From Thiomicrorhabdus sp. (GTDB taxonomy: Bacteria > Pseudomonadota > Gammaproteobacteria > Thiomicrospirales > Thiomicrospiraceae), in contig NZ_OY759719.1 of NCBI RefSeq assembly GCF_963662555.1, forward strand, positions 496,001 through 560,000: a stretch of 64,000 bases of DNA. Direction: 5' to 3'. The notes beneath the pieces are model-generated. The model saw only the letters and a program-made list of their open reading frames with translations, had not been told where the DNA came from and searched no databases. Positions 8,482 to 17,300 of this stretch are shown here, one piece after another; position 1 is the first letter of the stretch, and each line of letters opens with the position of its first letter. The translations under genes were made by a program, and so were the position numbers.

Positions 8482-10194
8482 ATGTTTTGTAAACGTTATC
8501 AAGACCAAGTTAAGTCATTAAAATCAGAATTGACAAATCAAAATTCAATGCTTGACGCTTTGGATAGAGTGACAGCAATTATTGAATTTGACTTAACAGG
8601 TAAAATTTTAAGAGCCAATGAGAACTTTCTCAAAACCATGGGATATTCATTAGATGAATTGGTTTCTCAGCATCACAAGATTTTTGTAGATAGCAAAGAA
8701 GTCAACTTGCCAGAATATAAAACGTTTTGGTCAGATTTGAGTGCGGGTAAACCTTGTTCTGGACGTTTTTACAGGCATAAGAAAAATGGCGATGGCGTCT
8801 GGTTAGAAGCCAGTTATAACCCAGTGTTTGATGAAGCAGGCAAGCCTTATAAAGTGGTTAAATTTGCTACGGATATTACCAATCAAGTGACAGAAGAACT
8901 TGATGCCAAAGCACAAGTTGCCGCAATTAATAAAGTAATGGCCGTCATTGAGTTTAAGCCTGATGGAACCATCATCGGTGCGAATGAGAATTTTTTAAAA
9001 ACCATGGGGTATTCATTAGCAGAGATACAAGGCCAGCATCATAAAATGTTTGCTAATCCAGATTATGCTACCAGTAAAGAGTATAAAGATTTTTGGTTAT
9101 CCTTAGCAAGTGGGCAATCTTTTATGGGAACCTATTGCCGATTAGGGAAAGACAATAAACGGGTTTGGCTAGAGGCCAGCTATAACCCCATTATGAATAG
9201 CCAAGGTAAAGTGGTTAAAGTCATTAAATACGCAACCGATATTGGATCTAACCCGAATGCTCAATTATTAGATAAGGTGGTTGAAGATGTGGCAAATACT
9301 ATCTCTTCGATTGCCCAAGGTAATCTTGCTGTTAAGATGACTAACCATTTAAATAAAGACAAAAAGACTTTATATGATGAAGATATTGAGAAGTTGAGCC
9401 AGTCTGTTGAGAATATGGTGGTTAAACTTAAAGAGGTGATTAGTGTTGCTTCAGATGCGGCGAGTATTGCCAAAAGTTCAGCGGCAGAAATATCGAATGA
9501 TGCCATTAGTTTAAATGAGCGTGTTCAACAACAGGTTAAAGAGTTACAGCATACATCCAATACTATGGATGAAATGAATAGTGCAGTCCAACAGACATCT
9601 AAACATACCCAAAAAGCTAACCTCGTTGCCGAAGAAGTTCAATCTAAGGCGAATCAGGGTGTGCAAGTCATGCAGCAAACCATCGATGCGATGTCGAGCA
9701 TTCAAGAGTCGAGTGAAAAAGTGGCGGATATTGTCACTCTGATTGATGGTATTGCATTTCAAACAAATTTATTGGCTCTTAATGCTGCGGTTGAAGCCGC
9801 ACGAGCAGGTGAGCAAGGCCGAGGTTTTGCTGTAGTTGCCGGTGAAGTACGTTCTTTGGCTCAAAAATCGGCTGAGGCGGCAAAAGATATTAAAAAACTG
9901 ATTGATGAAACCGTCTCTAGAGTGAATCAAGGTTCAACTATGGCAAGTGAATCAGGTTTAGTGTTATCGAGTATTAACAATTCTATTTCTGAAGTGACTG
10001 ATATGATTTCACAAATTGCCGAAGCTTCACAAAATCAAGCTCAAGGGATTAATGAAGTGCATAATTCCATACGTCATTTAGAGTCATCAACTCATGAGAA
10101 TGCAAAAATGGTTGAAAATACTTCTGCGAATGCAAAAAATCTTAATGATCAATCAGAAATCTTAAGTGACGATATTGCCTACTTTAGATTTTAG
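8482..10194 (+). CDS. soluble PAS-PAS methyl-accepting chemotaxis protein
   Basis: Cytoplasmic chemoreceptor of about 570 residues with no membrane segment. A short N-terminal coiled coil (FCKRYQDQVKSLKSEL) leads into two PAS domains in tandem (about residues 25-135 and 145-255) so alike (ANENFLKTMGYSL in both) that they look like an internal duplication. A linker and the MCP signalling domain follow, with the hairpin tip ...GIAFQTNLLALNAAVEAARAGEQGRGF. PAS-MCPs of this type usually sense redox or oxygen through FAD or heme. ATG 8482 is chosen because GAGAGG lies just upstream; the frame opens earlier at 8437. Confidence 0.88.
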   Translation: MFCKRYQDQVKSLKSELTNQNSMLDALDRVTAIIEFDLTGKILRANENFLKTMGYSLDELVSQHHKIFVDSKEVNLPEYKTFWSDLSAGKPCSGRFYRHKKNGDGVWLEASYNPVFDEAGKPYKVVKFATDITNQVTEELDAKAQVAAINKVMAVIEFKPDGTIIGANENFLKTMGYSLAEIQGQHHKMFANPDYATSKEYKDFWLSLASGQSFMGTYCRLGKDNKRVWLEASYNPIMNSQGKVVKVIKYATDIGSNPNAQLLDKVVEDVANTISSIAQGNLAVKMTNHLNKDKKTLYDEDIEKLSQSVENMVVKLKEVISVASDAASIAKSSAAEISNDAISLNERVQQQVKELQHTSNTMDEMNSAVQQTSKHTQKANLVAEEVQSKANQGVQVMQQTIDAMSSIQESSEKVADIVTLIDGIAFQTNLLALNAAVEAARAGEQGRGFAVVAGEVRSLAQKSAEAAKDIKKLIDETVSRVNQGSTMASESGLVLSSINNSISEVTDMISQIAEASQNQAQGINEVHNSIRHLESSTHENAKMVENTSANAKNLNDQSEILSDDIAYFRF

Positions 10195-10449
10195 AATCTC
10201 GCTATAAATTATGAGCTTAGTTTTCAAGGTTTAGTTATCAACCCTTAGTTAATAGAGCTAAGCTATGAAAGCTAAGTTAATACAGTATGACGACATGGTT
10301 ATATTCTCTAAATCGCAGTAAAATAGTTTATTAAAATGAGAACTTTGTACGAGTCATGGGCAAAAGTAAAATGAGAGAAAATTTTTACTTGTTTATGATC
10401 TTGTGCAAAGGTATCAAAATATAAAACAATCACTTAAAAGACCATTTCT

Positions 10450-11730
10450 GTGCAATTATTTCAACTTTCCGTCTTATCGAAAAAGAAACCTGAATTACGC
10501 TACTTTTTAGCGATGTTATTGAGCTTGATTGTGCTTTGGAGTGGAATCTTAACTTGGTTTTCGTGGCGTTTAGAGATGCATTTTGACCATGTAATGGTGC
10601 TATTGTTCTTGGGCCTACTGTTATTGACTCTCGTGGTGGTTACTACCGCAAAACCACCTTTTAAAGCATTTTCACACCCCTCTGAATCAATATGGTTAGG
10701 TTTGCTTAGTTGGGTATTAATCCTTAATGCCGGCCTACTTTATGAAACGGGTGGCACTATTAATCCTTTAATTCACTTATTGTTATTACCGCTTGTATTG
10801 GCAATGTGGGTGCTTTCGTCCAAAAATTTTATTGTTATCGCTCTTCTCACCGCCTCCTTATATTTTGTTCTTAGTCTATTTTATGTTCCATTAATGTCAT
10901 TAAAAGTGGCGAGTTTACCCGCTTTTTTTGCTTGGTACCTTCATGGTTCTATGTGGGTTTTTATGCTCATTGTATTTATGCTTGCTGTTTGGATTTTGCC
11001 ATTAAAACGTTCTTTAGAAAAACAAAAACAAACCATCAATCAGCAGTACCAACGAGCTTTACAAAATGAGTATATGTTGTCGGTTACCAGTATGGCATCG
11101 GCTTCAGTTCATTATTTAAGTACCCCGTTAAATAGTTTGGTTTTATTGCATCAGTTATTAGAAAAAGAAGTCTCTTCTGCAGAGGGTAAAAACTATCTAC
11201 ACTCTGCTAATACCCAATTGAACCGTTGTATTGAAGAGATTCACAGTTTGCGAGCTAAAGCTGAAGAAGCGGCTATACCTAGTAAATCTGGTTTACAGTT
11301 AACGGATTTGGTAAATCAGCTTTATAAAGAATTTGCTTTACTTCACCCAAAAAGTGAGCTTGATATTGATTTTGAAATACCTAATGGTAAAGTCGTGGGT
11401 GATGTCAGTATAAAGCTGGCTATTTTAAACTTATTAGACAATGCGGCTCGCTATAGCCCAAATTGTGTGCGTTTGCGTATTGAACAAAACAACAAGATTT
11501 GGCGTTTTATGGTTGAAGATCAGGGGGGAGGCTTGTCTGAACATGAATTGGTACAGCTGGGTGAGATGCTGGTTGATGATTATCATGGCAACGGCATGGG
11601 GGTTTTGTTAAGCCGCATGATAATCGAACGTTTTGAGGGTAACCTTAAATTTGAAAATGCTTTGATTCAAGGAGTAAAGGGATTGCGGGTTTACATTGAA
11701 TTGCCAATATTGAGTGAGGGCCAATCATGA
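10450..11730 (+). CDS. regB: RegB/PrrB-type redox sensor histidine kinase
   Basis: Membrane sensor kinase of about 426 residues. Six hydrophobic segments occupy residues 18-190 and include LYETGGTINPL, matching the GGxxNPF quinone-site motif of RegB. A dimerisation/phosphoacceptor helix carries His221 (SASVHYLSTPLNSL), then NRCIEEI with the Cys position of the RegB redox switch, and an HATPase domain (NLLDNAARYS, DQGGGL, GNGMGVLL). The H-box reads H-Y instead of the usual H-E. The start is GTG 10450 with no clear ribosome site, so the N-terminus is uncertain. It overlaps regA by 4 bp. Confidence 0.88.
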   Translation: MQLFQLSVLSKKKPELRYFLAMLLSLIVLWSGILTWFSWRLEMHFDHVMVLLFLGLLLLTLVVVTTAKPPFKAFSHPSESIWLGLLSWVLILNAGLLYETGGTINPLIHLLLLPLVLAMWVLSSKNFIVIALLTASLYFVLSLFYVPLMSLKVASLPAFFAWYLHGSMWVFMLIVFMLAVWILPLKRSLEKQKQTINQQYQRALQNEYMLSVTSMASASVHYLSTPLNSLVLLHQLLEKEVSSAEGKNYLHSANTQLNRCIEEIHSLRAKAEEAAIPSKSGLQLTDLVNQLYKEFALLHPKSELDIDFEIPNGKVVGDVSIKLAILNLLDNAARYSPNCVRLRIEQNNKIWRFMVEDQGGGLSEHELVQLGEMLVDDYHGNGMGVLLSRMIIERFEGNLKFENALIQGVKGLRVYIELPILSEGQS

Positions 11731-12269
11731 ATCAAACTCCAAATGTACTGTTGGTAGATGACGATGATGTTTTTCTTAATATTCTCGCTCGCACCTTAGA
11801 ACTTGAAAAGTGGCAGGTTACTCCTGCTTTAGATGCACAGCAAGCTCTGCAAAAAATAGCCGAGCATTGCTTTGATTACGCTATTTTAGATTTAAATCTG
11901 GATGGACAAAGTGGCTTAAATCTTATGCAACAACTGTTAAGCCAGCAACCTAATTGTAAAATTTTGATTTTAACAGGCTATGCCAGTGTGGCAACGGCTG
12001 TAGAGGCGATGAGATTAGGAGCAAAAGACTATTTATGTAAGCCTGCTACCGCCCAGCAAATTATTGCGGTTTTAACTGACGAAAAAACCGAAGAACCAGA
12101 GCCAGAAGCAGAAGATTTTCAACCTATGTCGGTTAAGAGATTGGAGTGGGAGCATATTCAAAAAGTGTTGTTAGAAAACGAAGGCAATATTAGTCTTACT
12201 GCTGAGGCTTTAAATATGCATCGCCGTACCTTACAGCGTAAATTACAAAAGCGTCCAGTAGAGAAATAA
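11727..12269 (+). CDS. regA: RegA/PrrA/ActR-type response regulator
   Basis: 180-residue global redox regulator. The receiver domain has acidic residues VDDDD and phosphoacceptor Asp55 (AILDLNLD). An acidic proline-rich linker (EEPEPEAED) leads to a Fis-type helix-turn-helix with the hallmark NMHRRTLQRKLQKRPV, nearly invariant in RegA orthologues. The ATG overlaps the regB stop (ATGA), so the pair is translationally coupled. In other proteobacteria RegBA controls CO2 fixation, respiration and hydrogenase genes, so control of the cbb locus 12 kb away is plausible inference. Confidence 0.93.
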   Translation: MNQTPNVLLVDDDDVFLNILARTLELEKWQVTPALDAQQALQKIAEHCFDYAILDLNLDGQSGLNLMQQLLSQQPNCKILILTGYASVATAVEAMRLGAKDYLCKPATAQQIIAVLTDEKTEEPEPEAEDFQPMSVKRLEWEHIQKVLLENEGNISLTAEALNMHRRTLQRKLQKRPVEK

Positions 12270-12393
12270 TATCGTTTTTATAATAAGTAAATTGTCTTAT
12301 TTTTAGTTTAGAATAGGCCTGGTAATTAACAGACGTTAAATTAAGTTATATATAGTTATATACAGTATTTAAAAAACTACAAAGAGGTGCTTT

Positions 12394-13266
12394 ATGAAAA
12401 GACGTACATTTATGGGTTGGGCTCTAATGGCAGGCTTGACGTTATCTGGGCAAGTTTTTGCCGCTTCAGTAGCTGATAGCATAGAGGTTTCTGATCCTTA
12501 TGTTCGCATGGTTCCACCAACCGCACCAGCAACGGCTGCGTTTATGGAACTAAAGAATACAAGTGGTAAAGACCACGCTTTAGTTTCTGCTAAGGCTTAC
12601 ATTAACAAAATCACTGAGTTACATAATCATATTCACGACAACGGTGTGATGCGTATGCGCCAAGTGCAAAAAATAGATTTGCCTGCAGGTCAATCAACAG
12701 CTTTAAAACCAGGTGGTTTTCATATTATGTTGATTGGTTTAAACGCCCCAGTACAAAAAGATCAAAACATCAAAATAGATTTAACATTTGATGACGGCTC
12801 TACTAAAACGATTGAAGCTAAAGGTCGTCCATTAATGCCAATGAAAGGCATGAAAATGGGCATGATGGGTGGTAATGGTAAACAGCTTACCAATGGTAGA
12901 AACACCAATCCAATGCAATTGGTTATGCATGCAAACCCTGCGTTTCCTAACTTAACAGGTATTGCGATTAAAAATGCACAAGAATTAGGCTTGAGTGATG
13001 AGCAAGTACGCAATCTTAAAGCTTGGACTAACAAACATGGTGATGAGATGAAGCGTATGTTTCAAGCGGTTAATGTAGCTGAGAAAGCATTAATTCAAGA
13101 CTCTTTAGCTGGTCAATCTAAAGCTGAATTAATGGCTAAGTTTCAAAAAACCTTAGATATGCGTAAAAAAATTGCAGAAACTAAAATTGATTGCCGTGAC
13201 AATATGAAAAAAGTCTTAACGGCAGAGCAGTTTGATAAGTTGGCTTCAATTTATCCAATGATGTAA
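12394..13266 (+). CDS. PCuAC copper-chaperone / Spy-like fusion protein, periplasmic
   Basis: 290 residues with a signal peptide (MKRRTFMGWALMAGLTLSGQVFA). Residues about 28-150 form a PCuAC (DUF461) domain with the Cu(I)-ligand pattern Met/His: ELHNHIHDNGVMRMRQV, then GGFHIML. A Met-rich linker (MPMKGMKMGMMGG) leads to a helical C-terminal domain (ELGLSDEQVRNLKAW ... LTAEQFDKLASIY) resembling Spy/CpxP LTxxQ proteins. PCuAC proteins deliver copper to cytochrome oxidase. The RegBA neighbourhood recalls regB-senC-regA, where SenC is a copper chaperone. The fusion is unusual. Confidence 0.8.
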   Translation: MKRRTFMGWALMAGLTLSGQVFAASVADSIEVSDPYVRMVPPTAPATAAFMELKNTSGKDHALVSAKAYINKITELHNHIHDNGVMRMRQVQKIDLPAGQSTALKPGGFHIMLIGLNAPVQKDQNIKIDLTFDDGSTKTIEAKGRPLMPMKGMKMGMMGGNGKQLTNGRNTNPMQLVMHANPAFPNLTGIAIKNAQELGLSDEQVRNLKAWTNKHGDEMKRMFQAVNVAEKALIQDSLAGQSKAELMAKFQKTLDMRKKIAETKIDCRDNMKKVLTAEQFDKLASIYPMM

Positions 13267-13292
13267 AATCTGCTAAAATCAGTTAATAGCTG

Positions 13293-13314
13293 CCTGGCAA
13301 TCTATGTTGCCAGG
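13293..13314. terminator. hairpin between convergent genes
   Basis: A perfect 8-bp stem CCTGGCAA / TTGCCAGG with a 6-base loop, 26 bases after the PCuAC-Spy stop and 22 bases beyond the DUF2149 stop. Neither strand has a T-run, so termination is only suggested. Confidence 0.4.
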
Positions 13315-13336
13315 TGATTAACTGTAAAAGCCTCAA

Positions 13337-13666
13337 CTACTTTTTCTCTTCTGGCACGTAAATCATACTGCCATCTTCTAAACGATAAGCAACCCCTGCT
13401 TTCGAGCCTTTACCTTCGCCCATTTGCCCTGTGGATTTATACTCTTTTAATTCATCACCTTCTTTTACTAAGATTTCCATATTGGGTTGGCCAGCATTTT
13501 TAATGACGGTGACATTTTCAGCACTGTTAAACGGGTTAATCGGATTGCTCATTACAATAATCAGCAATACCGCAATGACTACTAAAAACAGATCTACCAT
13601 ATTGACCACACTCAAAATCGGGTCGTCTTCGTCTTCTTCAATTATTTTTAAATCAATTTGGCTCAT
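13337..13666 (-). CDS. DUF2149 family membrane protein
   Basis: 109 residues with one N-terminal membrane segment (DLFLVVIAVLLIIVM) and a small extracytoplasmic domain. It matches DUF2149, which travels with CobN-like proteins and MotA/TolQ/ExbB channels. Single-TM topology with a periplasmic domain suggests it plays an ExbD-like part beside the neighbouring channel. It follows the exbB-like gene after 9 bp and is last in the cluster. In Bacteroidetes hmu operons a DUF2149 protein (HmuV) holds the same position. Confidence 0.75.
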   Translation of the reverse strand: MSQIDLKIIEEDEDDPILSVVNMVDLFLVVIAVLLIIVMSNPINPFNSAENVTVIKNAGQPNMEILVKEGDELKEYKSTGQMGEGKGSKAGVAYRLEDGSMIYVPEEKK

Positions 13667-13675
13667 GCTGTTTCC

Positions 13676-14185
13676 TTATGCTGTCACTGTTTGTGGGCTT
13701 ATTGGTTGTTCAGCACTATTTTTAACCAATGTTTTGAGCTCTTCTAATAACCAACGGCGACGAACCGATAAAATCCAAAAGGTAATAGACGCAGACATTA
13801 AGGCGATGATAACGGCGGCAAAAGCTACGGTTAAATTATTGGCTACATCCATAAAATTACCTGAAGCTACTGCCATTAAGGCTGGCCCCATCGGAATCAT
13901 AGTAGCGACTAGACCTAGCATAGGTGCTATGCGGCTAACCAAACGCAGAGGTTCTAATTTTTTTAATAGATAAAGTTCAATCTCTTGTTGGTCTAATTCG
14001 GGATTTTGGTTCCAAAAATAGCCCAAAGGTTGTTCGGCTTGACCGCTTAGTTTTTGCATAATGAGTTCAAAGCTAAAACGGCCCAATTCATATAAAGCGT
14101 ATAAAAACATTAGCGCTAATACGATTAATACAGGCGCTAAGAATAGGCTAGAAACATCGGCCATCATCTGTTCAATAAAGTTCAT
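13676..14185 (-). CDS. MotA/TolQ/ExbB-like proton channel protein
   Basis: 169 residues with three predicted membrane segments: about residues 15-35, then ISRIAPMLGLVATMIPMGPALMAVASG, then NLTVAFAAVIIALMSASITFWIL. The ARxxPxLGLxxT.IPMGPAL signature is typical of the ExbB/TolQ group. It would convert proton-motive force into work for an outer-membrane receptor or periplasmic machine. No tonB or ordinary exbD lies nearby; DUF2149 is the likely partner. Separated from the cobN-like gene by 135 bp holding the longest palindrome copy. Confidence 0.82.
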   Translation of the reverse strand: MNFIEQMMADVSSLFLAPVLIVLALMFLYALYELGRFSFELIMQKLSGQAEQPLGYFWNQNPELDQQEIELYLLKKLEPLRLVSRIAPMLGLVATMIPMGPALMAVASGNFMDVANNLTVAFAAVIIALMSASITFWILSVRRRWLLEELKTLVKNSAEQPISPQTVTA

Positions 14186-14212
14186 TTAGTATCCTTTTTA
14201 TCTATTTGTTTT

Positions 14213-14238
14213 CAAATTTACCAGGCCTGGTAAATTTG
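14213..14238. repeat. interspersed palindrome, longest copy (26 bp)
   Basis: A perfect 26-bp palindrome centred on GGCC between the cobN-like and exbB-like genes. The 18-bp core TTTACCAGGCCTGGTAAA (14217-14234) is extended by CAAA on the left and TTTG on the right. It lies inside the presumed operon, so it may also form an mRNA hairpin. Confidence 0.9.
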
Positions 14239-14320
14239 GTTTAAATCTAAATTTTGCGTTTTCTGTTCTTAGTTCTATGTTTTAAATTTCGATATTCATT
14301 TTTTCATCTTCACTTTTTCA

Positions 14321-17300
14321 TTATGCAGATTGTTTTTTGCGTAACCAGGCCTGGTGAATTGCACCAATGAGTAATAAAGCAAATAAGACCAACCACCAAC
14401 GTGGTTGTGGTTCTTGAGGTTCCTGTGCTTGTTGTTCTTGCATTACTTGGCCTTGAACCACCTCAGTAGCATCGCTGCTTTCTGTTTGCTCACTATTTTC
14501 TGGTTGTTGCGGCGTGTCGATTGCTGCTTGGCTGGTTGCTGCATCGGGTGCAGGTGCTGAACTTAACCCATAACCTGCGGCCAATTCTGCTACATAGGCT
14601 TTAAAGGTTTGATTATCCGATTGCACATCATATTTTTCAGCCAATTCTTGATAGACCTGAACCAACTCCTTTTTAGTTTGTTCAGAGGCTTTCCAATAAT
14701 CTTTACGAATTGCCTCTAACATACGTTCGGCAATTTGGGCTTTGGCGGTTGGGTTTGACTTCTCAAACCACTCTTTCATATCTAAGTTGTATTTATCTTT
14801 GATATATACCTCATGAAACTCCTGCCATTGATCATCACGCACCACATTACGGTCCATCACTTGCCAACCCCAGAAGTTATTGATGACATCCAGCATTTCA
14901 AGTGTGCCCGCATAACCTTCTTTTTGCATCTCTTTCACCCAATTAGGGTGTTGATAGACTGCCCGTAGTTCCGTAGCTAAAAAACGTTCGGCAGTTTGCA
15001 GTTTGGCTTTTTTAGGGTCGCGCATATTAGAGATATACAGTTGAGGAGCTTTGCCATCTAAATGTTGAACGGCGAGAGAAATCCCACCTAAATATTCAAA
15101 CGGGTGGTCCATATCTAACAGGCCACGTAAATTGGATGAGCGAGAAAATACCGCGGCACTCGTGCCTTTAAGTTGTTCGGCATAGACATTAACAATCTTG
15201 CCAGTGGCATCTTTGGCTTTTTGACTCCATTGCGATTTATCTGGCCCGTATGCCCAAGACATTCGTGATAGATAAAGCTCGGCTAACTTGCCATCTTTTT
15301 CATCCCACTGGTCTGAGGCCAAAGTGGCATCAGGCAATTTAGTGCCGTAATCTCCGCTTTCGGTTCCAAACACACGGGTTAACGCAAAGTTTCTGGCTGA
15401 TTTGGCGTCAATCCCCGATGCACGTAAGGCTTTTTCAATACGTAACGTATTAGCTTTGATGAGATTCTGTTCGGGTGATTCATCCAGATTAGCCAACATT
15501 TCGATTGCTTCATTAAAACGTTCCATTACATTTGGAAATTGATCGCGATACAGGCCTGTTAATGAAATAACGGTATCAATACGAGGTCGTCCAAGCTCCT
15601 CTAATGGAATGACCTCTAAGCCAGTGACACGTCCGCCTCTATCCCAGGTAGGTTTTACCCCCATGGCATAAAAGATTTGTGCTTCCAACATGCCTAAATG
15701 GCGTAACGTCTCTGAGCTCCACATGGTAAAGGTGAGTTTTTTAGGAAACTCATTATGAGTGGCTTCGTGGCTAATAATCAACTCTTTCATCGCCTGTACA
15801 CCGGCGGCATAAGCGGCTTTGGTGGGAATGCGTGAAGGGTCAAACCCATACATATTGCGACCTGTTGGTAATGCATCCGGATTGCGAATTGGATCGCCAC
15901 CATAAGATGGATCAACCCACTTAGCAGATAGGCTGGTTAATAATCCAGTGGTTTCAGTTTCTGCACGCATATTATTGGCGTATTTAATGCCTTGTTTAAC
16001 CATGGCAGCCAAGGCTGAATTCGCTTGATCTTTGGCTGATAAAGGTTGCTGTTGGATGATATGGCTACGTACAAATTTAAACGGCTCACTCTCTTTAATG
16101 AGTTTGTAATCCGCTTTAAACAGTTGGCGGCTGTTTTTGATACCAAGCGGTTGCATTAAATCATCACCTAGCATCAACATAATATTGAGTGCTAAGTGGT
16201 CGTCTTCTGCGGTTTCGCCAAATGTGTGTAAGCCAAGAGGTTGCATGGCAGAACCTAAATCTTCCAAGTAGTTTTCAATATCGCGTAAAAACGAGTCAAA
16301 ATTGGCGTGTAAATCAGCCACTTTCCATCCCATATCTTCGGGAATTTTCATTTTGACCGCTTGTTCAATGATTAACTCTTTAGCATTTGATTTCACCAAA
16401 CCATCATCTAAAGAGGTGTACTCACGAATGGTGTCATTGATGGCGACAAAATCGTCAGACAAGCCAGCAGGTGAGAAAGATGGCACTTGGTAACTGATAA
16501 TGACACCACGACCGCGACGTTTGACGTGAAGTGCTTCGCCAATGTTATCGACAATATAAGGGTAAACAACGGGGGTGTTGCCAACCGCTAAATTAGGGTA
16601 ATCGTACGCCCAAAGACCACGTTCTTTACCTGGATGCCACTCTTGTGTGCCGTGAGTTCCCCAATGAACGATGGCATCGGTATTATAGACTTCACGAATC
16701 CAAAGATAGGCGGCGGCATAGTAATGGTTCATGGGTTTTTTGGTGTCATGAAACAGGTCTTTGTCTTGTTGTGCGGTGCTGCCACCACGGCTTGGCTGCG
16801 GCATAACGATTAAATTCCCCAGCTTTAAGCGAGGAATCACAAAGCCTTTTTTTCCTTGATATTTCACCACCCAATGATTCTTTGCGGCGTCTCCCCAATG
16901 CTGATTCATATCATCTTGCACTTTTTGCGGTAAGGTTTTAAACCAGGCCTGGTAAATTGATAAAGGCATAAAATCCCACATATCGGTTTTCATCAATTCA
17001 GGTAAGGCATTTTGGCGATATGCAGGGCGTAACATAGTGGCTACCGCATCAATCATTTGTTGTTCAGTAATATCCTTAAATTGGTAACCTTGTCTTTTTA
17101 AATCGGTAACTAATTTTTCAATAGAACGCGGAACATTCATATTAGATGCACCTTGGTTTTTCTCACCAGGTGGATGGTTCCAAAACAGCAAAGCCAATTT
17201 TTTATCGGCATTGGCTTTTTTCTGTAATTTAGCCAAATTCATGGCTTTTCCAATCAGTAAGTCCATCTGTTCAGGTAAAGGAATCATTTCACCATCAGGG

